Assembly (NCBI RefSeq): GCF_902635505.1
Contig: NC_045429.1
Span: forward strand, 38,461,831-38,525,830
DNA: 64,000 bases
Source: Sarcophilus harrisii
Taxonomy: Eukaryota > Chordata > Mammalia > Dasyuromorphia > Dasyuridae
Direction: 5' to 3'
The stretch's first letter is position 1. Every line of letters begins with the position of its first letter. Below the pieces are notes generated by a model. The model made no database searches. It saw nothing but the letters and a program-made list of their open reading frames with translations, and was not told the origin of the DNA. Of the stretch, positions 54,987-63,814 are shown in pieces. Both the position numbers and the translations under genes were made by a program.

Positions 54987-55363
54987 AGTAATAGCACCAG
55001 TGTTTCAGGCCATTTCCAATGGTCTTGTGACAAAAAGAGCCCTCTGTACTCAGAGCACTGTGGGGACTGAGTGTGGATCACCACAAAGCATTTTCACTTT
55101 TTTTGTTGTTATTTGATCACATTTTGTTTTATTTCTCATTTTTTTTTCTTTTTGATCTGATTTTCCTTGGGCAGCATGTAATTGTGGAAATATGTATAGA
55201 AGAATTGTATGTGTTTAATATATTGGATTACTTGCTGTATAGGGGAAGGAATGGGGAGAAAGGGAGGGAGAAAAATTTGGAACAAAGTTTTGCAAGGGTG
55301 AATGTTGAAAACTATGTATATGTTTTGAAAATAAAAAGCTTTAAAAAAGAGTAATGTCATCAG
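54987..55363 (+). repeat. L1 3' UTR with target duplication
   Basis: AGTAATAGCACCAG (54987-55000) and AGTAATGTCATCAG (55350-55363) flank CCATTTCCAATGGTCTTGTG ... TTTGCAAGGGTGAATGTTGA ... AATAAAAAGCTTTAAAA. Confidence 0.9.
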
Positions 55364-55759
55364 GTCAGAGGCTTAGTGACTCAACTATATACAATTCACA
55401 TGTTGTTTTTGTAAACACAGGATGTGGTGTGTGGAAGGTAAGTTAAACCCCATTATTACTCTGACCACCTCCTCTCTCTGGACTCCATGGAGATAACCCA
55501 GGACCTAGAGTCCAAGAACTTGGGAGCCAGTGCCATCCCCTTACCCACTGGTCCTGCATCTAGCCTGGTTCCCACAGCCATTATCTAGGAGAGCCAGCCT
55601 AGAGGAGAAAGATCCCACCCTCCCCAGGACCAAAACCAATTGCCACCAACATGAGACAGTAAGCCCTTCAGACCTCCATTACCAGCCTGAGCCCGTCCTC
55701 CAGGGAGTCACTCTCTGGAAAGGTAACCTGACAACGGACTCTGCAGGTCCTTGTCCAGC
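55364..55759. other. C-rich stretch, not assigned
   Basis: Possibly degraded L2 coding region (sense), since recognisable L2 follows directly. No gene. Confidence 0.35.
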
Positions 55760-56130
55760 CCTATTTCTCTCCTGATCTGTCTCACATCTCCACCTGACTC
55801 GCAGATATCTTGAACTGTCTATTCCTATAGACATCTTAAGCTCAGTATGTCCAAAGCAGACACATCTTTCCCCCCAAACCCTCTTCTCTATCTTCCCACT
55901 ACTCTTGAAGGCACCATTACTCTCCCATCATTCATCTCAGGTGTCTCCTCTTTTTCTGTCTCTTACACTCCCACCCCAACTCTTGCTAAATCCTGTCACT
56001 TCTACCTTCTTAACAGTTTTGGATATTCCTCCCTACTTTCTTCTCATTAAGGCCTTTAGCACATCACACCTGGACTGCTACAACACCTGCTACTTAATCT
56101 CCCTGACTTGTTTCTACCCACTCAGGTAAA
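55760..56130 (+). repeat. L2 reverse-transcriptase relic, sense
   Basis: Frames give HLKLSMSKAD (L2: HLKLNMSKTE), LAKSCHFYLLN (L2: ITKSCRFYLLN) and STSHLDCYN (L2: IISRLDYCN), in the right order with frame breaks. Confidence 0.85.
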
Positions 56131-56134
56131 CTCA

Positions 56135-56275
56135 TCTTATTAAACCAGGGCTTCTTAAGCTTTTTTCCACTCCCAATCCCTTTTTGCCCAAGAAATCTTT
56201 ACTCACTATGGACACTGGTTAATTCATGGAAATGCTGGGATGGTGTCCATAGTGAGTAAATGGTGCTCTGATAAT
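56135..56275 (+). repeat. DNA-transposon-like fragment with perfect 18-bp inverted repeat
   Basis: Opens CCAGGGCTTCTTAAGCTTTT, resembling the end of a short mammalian DNA transposon; I cannot name the family. 56198-56215 and 56243-56260 (TTTACTCACTATGGACAC and its exact reverse complement) form a stem with a 27-nt loop. Confidence 0.45.
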
Positions 56276-56299
56276 GAACAATAAAAAGGCAGAACTAAC

Positions 56300-56640
56300 T
56301 CCATTCTTTGTATTTTATTTATGCCAAGGGGAACACAAAAAAGGGCAAGACAAAAATGGACAATAAGGAGTTAATGCCCAACGTAAGTTTTGTCACCTAC
56401 TTGCCCTTGATGAATTTACATCCCCTGGCTTCCAGACTATATCCTTGGGTACTGAAAGAACTGGTAGATTGTTAATTGAAAAACTGTATTAGTATTTAAA
56501 ATGATGGTGAAGAATGGGAAAATTTCTACAATCCTGAAGAAGAGCTGACACTCTGGTTTTCTGATAAGAGAACAAAATAGGAAGCTGGACTGGAAAAAAT
56601 TTCCAGAAATAGTTGCTTTTCAGGCTTGCTGATATCAGTT
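56300..56640 (+). repeat. CR1/L3-like ORF relic
   Basis: TTCCAGACTATATCCTTGGG, TACTGAAAGAACTGGTAGAT and later blocks resemble the L3/CR1 coding region upstream of the RT core. Decayed. Confidence 0.4.
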
Positions 56641-57589
56641 AGCAGTCCTTTCAGGTTCACCAAGGCATGGAAACCCCTGCAAACGACTGTACAATCTCTC
56701 CATCATGGACGTTACCTGGTAGTCTAACGGTACTTGCAATTGGCAGGGGGCTGCTTATCATTCACGGGCTGCCTAGTTAATCATCCATTTAAGCTTTAAA
56801 TAGTAATAGCCTTCTCTCCTTATGCCCCCCATAGGGCTTGTCCTCTTAAGCTCACTCCTCCTCAGCCCAGTACTTTAAGTTATAGCCAACGAGTCAAATG
56901 CTAATTTAAGTCTAGGAGAATTCACCCAAATGCTGATTGCTTGGACCCTGGGGTTTTGCCCTCTATAATTATTGCAGCCTTTGATCCCCAGCTCTTGTTA
57001 TCTGTAAATTCTCCTTAAAGCTTTAAAAAAGAGTTCCGTGTAATTTGGAGAGTTTAGATCATGGTCAGTTGTCTGTAAAGGCAAAAATCTTCTCCTGTCT
57101 CTCCTTGCAGTTTCTACTCCCATCCATCTGGCCCCTTCCCTTGTCCCTCACCGGAACCCTAGACTCTGCTTGTGTCCTTTAGGGGTGAGCTTGCTTGGGC
57201 CCAGCTGCTTCCCACTCACCACTATTCTCTTGTCCCAGTACCAATAATAGGGAATCTCCTTAAAACCGGCCTCCAGTCTCTGATCCTAGATCTTGGAAAA
57301 CGAGGGTTCCATTATCTAATCCTACCTGGCTTCTTCACTGTTGTAGAAGTATTTTTTTTCCTCCCCAATTGACTCTCTCCAAGATAACGTCCACAGCTCT
57401 TCGTCTTCTCTCCCCCTTTCCCTATGAACAGAGGTTTTATTGAAGGTTTACAGACCACCGGTCCCAAGCTCTCTCCTCTCCGCAGCAGCCTCCGTTCTCT
57501 TCTGCTTCCCTCCTCCCCAGTCTCAGATGAAAAGATGGGCTTTTTCTAGGTAAAGGCTGATCCCTCCAATTGTGCAATGAATCCCATAA
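56641..57589. other. C/T-rich stretch, partly L2-like
   Basis: 57060-57180 (CTCCTGTCTCTCCTTGCAGT, CATCCATCTGGCCCC) may be degraded L2. The rest is not recognised. No gene. Confidence 0.35.
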
Positions 57590-57690
57590 ATAAATCAATA
57601 AGCATTTATTAAGTACCTACTATGGTACTTCCCTCCTTCTGGGGAAAAACATACAGGGATACAAATAGTGAAACAATTTCTACTCTCTAG
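57590..57690 (-). repeat. L2 3' end, antisense
   Basis: AAATCAATAAGCATTTATTA, AGTACCTACTATGGTACTTC, CATACAGGGATACAAATAGT. 57691-57889 is C/T-rich and may be old L2. Confidence 0.75.
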
Positions 57691-57889
57691 CTTACATCCT
57701 TGCACTCCACCCCATTGCCGGCTCATCGGAAACCTCATTCTCGTAATTATTCCCTCTTTTTCCTAGCCTCAATCTCTCTCTCCATGCCTTTCTAATCAGG
57801 TCTCCCCATTAAAAAAGAACCCAAAAACTTCACTTCCACTGCTTAGGTGACAATTTAGCCTTTTGTCCCACATTCCTAAAGAGTTATCT

Positions 57890-58085
57890 ACATGTTATTG
57901 TTTGGTTGTTTTCAGCTGTTTCCAGAACGTGATCTCCTTTGAGGCTTTTTGGGCAGATACTGGAATGATCTCCATTCTTTCTCCAGCTCGTTTTACAGAT
58001 CAGAAGCAGCTGGTAAGTTCCTGGACTGGACCCGAGGCCAGGTCCTCCTGATTCTAGGACTGGCACTTTATCTGCCGTTTGTTGC
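57890..58085 (-). repeat. degenerate tRNA/RTE-tailed SINE, antisense
   Basis: GTTTGGTTGTTTTCAGCTGT, TTCTCCAGCTCGTTTTACAG, CAGGTCCTCCTGATTCTAGG. Internally deleted. Confidence 0.75.
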
Positions 58086-58489
58086 TCCCGCTGTCTACCT
58101 GTCTACACTGGTCACTTAAGTTTCCTCACTTCCAACCACTCAGTGCTTTGCAGTCTGGCTACTATTCTCTTCAAGGTTGTTAAACCTCTTCTCAAGCCTC
58201 ACTGTACCCGACATCTTTCTTTTGCCGTTGTAAACTCCTCCCTTCTTTCTAGTCTCTTGGAGAGCTACTTACCTATGAGTTTATCAGCTCCAAGGTAAAA
58301 GTACTGTCCAAGCCCACACCCTGCCAGCTCTGATCTCCCATAAAATCACCTGCCTGTGGCCTTTTCTCTACTGACGTCCCATGGGTGGGCCAAACTTGCT
58401 GTGTTCAAGTAGAATGTATTCTTCTCTCACCAACTCCTGCTCCCAAACCTTTCTTCCTAATCATTATTTCTGTCAAGGCCCAACCACCA
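58086..58489 (+). repeat. C/T-rich stretch, probable old L2
   Basis: TTCAAGGTTGTTAAACCTCT and CTCCCTTCTTTCTAGTCTCT are loosely L2-like. Continuous with clearer L2 below. Confidence 0.4.
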
Positions 58490-58925
58490 GGTTCACACAA
58501 CTCAGTCATTCTCAATTTTCCTCTTTGCCCTCACCCAAGTAGCTCGCCAGTCTTGCAGATTCTCACCACAAAACTCTCCTGCCTTTCCCTTTCTGGGTTC
58601 TAATTCAGGTCATCATGGGAGTATTTCAATAGCCTCTAATTTGTGTCCCTTCCTCCAATGCGTTTTTCCATCCAGCAGCCAATCTTGACCAAGCCTCTGC
58701 ATGAGGAGCTTGCCACTGGGGAGGCGGGGCTCCTCTTTCTGGCTCTGAAAGCCATTCCCGGCCTGGTTCACAGCCTGGGCCTCCATGTTGCATTTCTCCT
58801 TTCCCAGACTTTGCACAGCCGACCCCTTGTCCCTAGGTTTCCCCCCTTACTTCCGCCACTTGGAATTTCCAGCTCCCTTCTCCAGGTTCATGTGTGGAAG
58901 AGGGACCAGAGTATTTGTTCTTGTT
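58490..58925 (+). repeat. L2 ORF end and 3' UTR, sense
   Basis: CAATAGCCTCTAATTTGTGT, CCATCCAGCAGCCAATCTTG, CTGGCTCTGAAAGCCATTCC, GACTTTGCACAGCCGACCCC, CTTACTTCCGCCACTTGGAA keep L2 order. Confidence 0.75.
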
Positions 58926-59319
58926 TTTCCCCAGAAGGTGGAAATGGAATCACGGAGGGGTAAGTGTGGACTTGTTGGGAAGAACCTTCCTTACGATGAG
59001 ACGCAGACCCGGCTGCCCCAAGAGTGGAGGTTTTCTAGCAGAGGCTGACCTGTCCCAGGGCGTTTCCCATGAGCTGCAGAGGTCCCATCTACCCCTCTGG
59101 AATTCCTTCAAGGAGGAATCATGGACAGCACTTAGCACAGAGACAACCATAGACTCGTGGTCCTTGACCCAATCCCCAAGAGAGAGTGGAAAGGGAAGAG
59201 AGCACAAGAGCGAGCCATGGGGCCTACGCACATGAGGGGACCGGACACGGATAACGGCCCGGCACACAGGAATTCAGAAGTGCTCAAAAGGATTTGAAAA
59301 GGTAGAAGAGACCTCAGTT
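58926..59319. other. CpG-containing block between two L2 parts
   Basis: About 390 bp not collinear with L2, with around ten CpGs, lying between L2 3' pieces at 58490-58925 and 59320-59515. Could be an inserted element or decayed sequence; no family recognised. Confidence 0.3.
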
Positions 59320-59515
59320 CTGTGAAAACTCCAACCAATGCCACCTCCTGCTCCAAGCCTTTCCTGATACTCTCCCATTAGTTAGCAATGCTTGTATTTT
59401 GTCTATTCATCTGGACAGAGCTTGTTTCCCCCCATCAGGATGTGGGCTTCTGAAGGGTTCTGCTTGTTCCGTCCCCTGCCCCATACATCCACATGTAGTG
59501 GGTTTGCTGAATTAC
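59320..59515 (+). repeat. L2 3' UTR, sense
   Basis: AATGCCACCTCCTGCTCCAA, GCCTTTCCTGATACTCTCCC, CATTAGTTAGCAATGCTTGT, GGATGTGGGCTTCTGAAGGG. Confidence 0.7.
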
Positions 59516-59815
59516 GCTCTTAAAACTCAAGGGTTTCACCAATGTGGTGTTATATAGAGACAAGATAGCCTGTTTGGGAATAAATTCTCAACCTAGTCTA
59601 GACGTACAACCCTGACACAATGGAAAGAGAACTGTGACATACACATACTTTGGAAGATACACAGTTCTTTGTGAGAATTTTGCGAGAATTTGGCTAGCAA
59701 ATAGCATTATTTAAAAATCAGCCAGTTTTGAGTCACTAGGTAGCAAAGAGTGAACTTTAGTTCTAATACCTTTATATCAGCTTATTTGTTGTAACTAGTC
59801 ACCAAGAAAACTTCA
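59516..59815. other. single-copy stretch
   Basis: Nothing recognised. Confidence 0.35.
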
Positions 59816-59941
59816 TTTTTTTTTTTTTTTTGCTGAGGCAATTGGAGTTAAGTGACTTGCCCAGGGTCACACAGCCAGGAAGTGTTGGGTCCTCCTGACT
59901 TCGGGGCTGGTGCTCTACTCGCTGCGCCACCCAGCCGCTCC
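59816..59941 (-). repeat. WSINE1-like SINE, antisense, internally deleted
   Basis: T run (tail), TGCTGAGGCAATTGGAGTTA, GACTTGCCCAGGGTCACACA, then a jump across the middle to CCTCCTGACTTCGGGGCTGG and CTCGCTGCGCCACCCAGCCG (head). Target duplication GAAAACTTCATTTT/GAAAACTCTATTTT. Intact CpGs in the head suggest youth. Confidence 0.88.
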
Positions 59942-60359
59942 AGGAAAACTCTATTTTGTAGTTATTTGACAGTGGCTACCACCACCAAGATAATAGTTGC
60001 AAACACTACTAGGGGCTACATTATTTCTGTCCCCTTCTCTCTCCCATAAGCAATTTATGCTAATGATATTAGTCTGTCCATAATTAAATTGTTCCTATTA
60101 TAAAAATGGAAATAAGAGTTCTATATTTCAGGAGTAAAAAAAAAAAAAAAAAAAGAAAAAGAGAACATCCCTATGGGAAGTTGGAAAGGCAGTGGAAAGA
60201 TGCCACTGAAACACTGCCTTTGTCCCCGTCAGCCACTGCGCTGCCTAAAAACACATTAACAAATGGGCTGTTTATGGGAGTGAGCTCGGGAGGTAAACGT
60301 GCCAACAACTTGTTGGAGCTGCTGTTCTAGGATAAAGCTGCCACACCAACTTAGGGAGG
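59942..60359. other. single-copy 3' flank
   Basis: Poly(A) run 60128-60145; otherwise nothing recognised. Confidence 0.4.
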
Positions 60360-61199
60360 TGGTCACTTGACAGACAGGTGGATCTTGGTTTTAGCTCCGA
60401 TCTGCGCCTCCCTCCACCGGTCCTTGTCAGCATCTGGGTCGGATGCCCTGCCCACAGCCCAGACCAGAAGGGAGCCTGACGTTAGGCAGCAGAGCCAGAG
60501 AGAGGCAGGGCCAGGGGCAGGCTGGAGGAGGCTCCTTCCCATTCACAAGACTTGGCGGGAGGCAACGGAGACTCGCTCCACTGGGCCTTTGGTGTGTGTG
60601 TGCTTCCCTCCTAGAAATCCTCCAGAATTCAGAAGTGAGGAAGCAATCTAGAAGGCGCCTCATGCCATCATCAGGTTTGTTCTAGGAGCAAGAGCCTGTC
60701 CTAGTGATAAGCCTCTCGTGGTTCTGACCCCGCACAGGGGCTACTTGGGTCAGCTCCCATAGTAGGAGTGCCGAGAGAGAGGGCCAAGAGGAGCTGGGAG
60801 AGTGGATCAAAGAAAAATCTATGGAACCATCTTCCCAGCTTCCCTTAGGAGCGGCTCTTCCTTTAGGGGCTCCAAGGGAGCACAGTCCTCCTTTGCTCTG
60901 TGCCCCAGATCTCTAGAGCAGAGCAGAGTTGAGGAGACCAGCTCCCCACCCCCTCGAGGCCTCAGAAACCCTTTTTGTTTCCATCCTTCAACTGATGCCC
61001 CGATGGGACAGGAACCAGGAGTGTCTGCATGGGTGTCACGCAGTGGAGGCATCCGACAAGCCAGACAGAGGGGGTAGGACTGGGATGGCTAAATGACATC
61101 TTTTTCCGCACAATGTCACCAGCCGTGTAGCATGCCATGTGTAAAAAATGAGTCAACTGCCGTAAGCCCTTACACCACCACCAAGACTTTTGTTCAATA
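60360..61199. other. G+C-richer, repeat-free block downstream of SH3GLB1
   Basis: 840 bp with raised CpG (about ten in 60390-60660) and no transposon. Overlapping frames up to 94 codons on both strands lack domains or splice-bounded structure. It might be a regulatory element, an unrecognised transcript exon or a remnant CpG-rich patch. Confidence 0.35.
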
Positions 61200-61714
61200 A
61201 AAGAATAATCTCGTTACTTACATTATAGTGTTCTCTAAGTGATATTCAATTGAATAGAAGATGTCTCAAATAAATCTGCCAACTGGTGTACAATAAGGAA
61301 ACGATGGTGTGAAAAACAAAAATAAACAAAATATGAAGTGTTTGTTCCTATCAAGTTATTATCAAAAGTCTATGCTGATAGTTATAGATTCTCATCTGTC
61401 AAAGAAAGAGTAATAACGCTGCAGAAGAGACTGAATTTTTTTGGTAACTTGGGAGAAACTAGCATCCCCCAAATAACTATATATGCTCTTAGATACATTT
61501 TTCTATTTTCAATTGAAACTTTAAATGTTTTCCAGATGGGAATTGGCTTACTCTGATAATACAATAAAAATGTGGATTTCTGATCTTTATGGACACTTTC
61601 AATTTTGTACTCTCGGTCAAAAAGTTATATCTATGAAAACATTCTAGCCAGGAAGCTTAATCAATTTTGTGTTTGCTACCTGTATGTAATAATAATAATA
61701 AAAAGAGCAAAGCA
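61200..61714 (-). other. repeat-free AT-rich stretch, possible distal 3' UTR of SH3GLB1
   Basis: About 500 bp with no transposon seen, continuous with the proximal UTR. I found no AATAAA or ATTAAA on the minus strand between here and about 59500, so any longer isoform would need a variant signal. It could equally be plain 3' flank. Confidence 0.35.
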
Positions 61715-61733
61715 GATATCAATTCACAATAAA

Positions 61734-61739
61734 TTTATT
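61734..61739 (-). promoter_or_regulatory. SH3GLB1: poly(A) signal AATAAA of SH3GLB1
   Basis: Canonical AATAAA on the minus strand about 350 nt after the stop codon. Downstream (lower coordinates) there is a TTGTGAATTG stretch and then a T-rich run near 61690-61705 that could be the GU/U-rich element. Confidence 0.7.
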
Positions 61740-61763
61740 TTACATAAAGGAAGAAGCTTGCCA

Positions 61764-61868
61764 TTAGTGAAAAATTCAGTAGAAAACAGATCTCCTGCTT
61801 TCGATCTAGTTTACTCAAAAGTAGAATCCGCTTGTTAGTGAAAACTTCAGTAGAAACAGAAAATCCTG
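61764..61868 (-). repeat. diverged direct duplication inside the SH3GLB1 3' UTR
   Basis: Two ~34-bp segments, 61764-61797 and 61835-61868, share TTAGTGAAAA, TTCAGTAGAAA and TCCTG blocks in the same order and spacing (plus strand). A short GCTTG block precedes both. The unit is about 71 bp including spacer. No transposon family is recognised. Confidence 0.75.
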
Positions 61869-62090
61869 TAAGAAAACATCCTTGGCACGAAGTAAAAAGC
61901 TCTTAACACCAAATCTGAAGCAATGAAAAATTTACCATGCAACATTATTGGCAGAAAAGCCTATTTCTGATGGCTGGTAGTTTCTGAGTCTCTTAAGACA
62001 TTAACATGGAAGACACTTAAACCTGCTTTACATAGTTAATCATATATAAATATTGTGTCATAACTGGTAGTCTGTCTAGAGGCCCCCCAC

Positions 62091-62198
62091 TTAGTTGAGC
62101 AGTTCTAAGTAAGTAATTGGTACTTTGCCCTTTTGATTTCCCCTTTCACCCATCAGCCAGTCTGAATCCATACCTACGATACTGTAAACTGTGATCAC
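62091..62198 (-). CDS. SH3GLB1: SH3GLB1 terminal coding exon (second half of SH3, stop)
   Basis: This exon finishes the SH3 domain begun in the exon at 62635-62866. On the minus strand a run of about 17 T forms the polypyrimidine tract, then AG, then 35 codons and TAA. The peptide starts VITVYSIVG, continues with DSDWLMGERGNQKGK and ends VPITYLELLN. Visible SH3 landmarks are the Trp of DSDW in the n-Src loop region, the Gly-rich distal turn, and the VPxxYL segment that supplies the conserved Pro and Tyr of the ligand groove. From memory the human end reads VITVFSVVG then the same residues, so I see F-to-Y and V-to-I changes. The ending GNQKGKVPITYLELLN separates it from SH3GLB2 (GNKKGKVPVTYLELLS). 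This is the C-terminus of the protein; the 3' UTR follows at lower coordinates. Confidence 0.97.
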   Translation of the reverse strand: MITVYSIVGMDSDWLMGERGNQKGKVPITYLELLN

Positions 62199-62634
62199 CT
62201 AAAAAAAAAAAAAAAAATTGTAGTTACTAATTTTATCAATAAAATGTGACAATGATCATAACTGCCCTTGTGATTCATGTTATTTACAAAAAAATAAGAA
62301 ATACTTTTTCAAGGTCTGGCTCAAACTCTCATTTTTTAAAGGGATTAAGCAATATTATAATCTTGTCAAAAGATACAATGTCTCATAGGGCCATTTTTCC
62401 AAACACAGAAAAAGCACCATATCATCCCTTTTTTATTATTTTATTCTATTATTCAAGATTTTAAGCCAAGAAAAGAAAGACAATAATATAAACCATTAAA
62501 AATCCAGAGTCATGCTTGAAAAAATGGATTTTCTAGATGTCACTTTGGGAGTCTGCAATGTATCATGCTTGTTCCAAAGGGCATGTTCCTAAGTTGGTGA
62601 CCTATGTGCCTTTATACCAGTCATAGTCCCTTAC
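62199..62634 (-). other. SH3GLB1: last intron of SH3GLB1
   Basis: 436-bp GT-AG intron between the two recognised coding exons, read on the minus strand. Its 3' end holds an uninterrupted run of about 17 T (plus-strand A run 62201-62217) directly before the acceptor. AT-rich, with no repeat recognised inside it. Confidence 0.93.
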
Positions 62635-62866
62635 CTCGTCTGCGAGAAGTGATAATTCACTACTGTTTGCAGCATCATAGTCATAAAGGACCCTGGCTTT
62701 CCTACTTCCACTGGATTCCTTCAAGTCACTGACGGTAGGAGTAATAACTGTGTTACTTGTTGAAGGCAAGAGAGAGGTGGTAACTGCGGTTGATGAGGAA
62801 ACGGAGGCATTTGACATGGAAGTTGCAGAAGACTGATTATTGTTAGAAACGAAGGCAGATGGAAAA
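62635..62866 (-). CDS. SH3GLB1: SH3GLB1 penultimate coding exon (linker plus first half of SH3)
   Basis: Endophilin-B1 (Bif-1) is a cytosolic N-BAR plus SH3 protein. It bends membranes and acts in mitochondrial fission, BAX activation and UVRAG/Beclin-1 autophagy. On the minus strand the exon follows a TTTTCAACAG acceptor and ends GAG|GTAAGG. It is 232 nt: one base completing a serine codon, then 77 codons. The peptide opens FPSAFVSNNNQ, against FPSNYLSNNNQ in human from memory. A Ser/Thr-rich linker follows, then RKARVLYDYDAANSSE and LSLLADE. The ALYDY-type motif marks the first SH3 strand and RT loop. The acceptor splits a codon after its second base; the donor lies between codons and joins in frame to the next exon. 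The linker differs from human; the SH3 part is nearly unchanged, as expected under selection. SH3GLB2 fits less well. The N-BAR exons lie beyond the right edge of the window. Confidence 0.97.
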
Positions 62867-63654
62867 CTGTTGAAAACAAAATAGTCAAGAAATCATTTCT
62901 CCATTTTTTACTTTATTAAAAAAATTAACATACAATTTAGTTACAAAACTGTTAGTGTTTCAGTTCACAATGATGAACTTTTTAGTTAAAATAAGGGATT
63001 CAATTTTTCCTCAGAGTAGATGATCAGACCTGTGGGATTGTTGTTAAACCTGAAGGTAAGAATTTTCTCTTGAGAAATCAGACAATAAATATTTCAACAA
63101 ATTTCAGTTGTGAAATATTCAACATCATAGTGCCGCCGCTTGGTGGCACTATTCACTTTCTCAACTTCTATTTTGGGAGAAAAAGTGGTTAGTGACAAAA
63201 TATTCTTTACCCAATTCCTATTCACCCAACTCCTATTCACTTCTCAATCTGCAGAATAATGAAACCGGAAAAAAAAAGTTCATAAAGCTTCAGGGAAAAA
63301 TAACTAAAAGTGTGTTACAAAAGTTTGCTCTTAAAGACCTTTGAAACAAAATACTACTTCTTACAAAATGTTTCTTGTGTATGAAGAGATTTCCCAGAAA
63401 AGTAGAAATTCACATTTGACCTTAAAAATGTAAATGGGGGGAAAGGAGGAGGATAGGGTAGGCAAAGAACAGAACATTTATTAAAATAATAGTGAAAACT
63501 TCCCAGAATTCTCTCTTTAGAAATTCAGATACAAGAAACAAAAATTATCATCATGGACATAGGCACCAGTATAATCTGTATTAATCAGTTAAAAATTTTC
63601 ATATCAATCAAACTGTTTTTTGGGTACTGTACAACACTCCCCATTATTTAGGCA

Positions 63655-63805
63655 TTTTTTAGGTTTGTTGGATTCATCATGACTTCATTTTGGGATTTTT
63701 TTGGAGTGATGCTCGAGTGATTTGACATTTCCTTTTCCAAATGAAGAAACTAAGGCAAATGAGTTAAAGTGACTTGACCAGGGTCAACAGCTATTAAGCC
63801 CTCTC
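63655..63805 (-). repeat. degenerate tRNA/RTE-tailed SINE
   Basis: Antisense match to the marsupial SINE tail and CORE (GACATTTCCTTTTCCA, AAACTAAGGCAAATGAG, GTGACTTGACCAGGGTCA). The tRNA head is missing, so the copy is 5'-truncated. Intronic in SH3GLB1. Confidence 0.7.
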
Positions 63806-63814
63806 CCCCCTGGT

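Larger units (their letters stand above)
61715..62090 (-). other. SH3GLB1: SH3GLB1 3' UTR, proximal isoform
   Basis: Sequence after the TAA stop on the minus strand to about 20 nt past an AATAAA hexamer. It is AT-rich and free of recognised transposons, as expected for a transcribed UTR. It contains a diverged direct duplication (61764-61797 and 61835-61868). The cleavage site is inferred. Human SH3GLB1 has longer UTR forms, so transcripts may run further left. Confidence 0.75.

Noticed and set aside
60367-61077. Several 77-94 codon frames as a new gene downstream of SH3GLB1
   Set aside because: All six frames are similarly open because of local G+C content; no recognisable protein or start context.
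62635-62866. Assignment to SH3GLB2 instead of SH3GLB1
   Set aside because: The FPSxxxSNNNQ linker and the GNQKGKVPITYLELLN ending fit SH3GLB1; SH3GLB2 ends differently.
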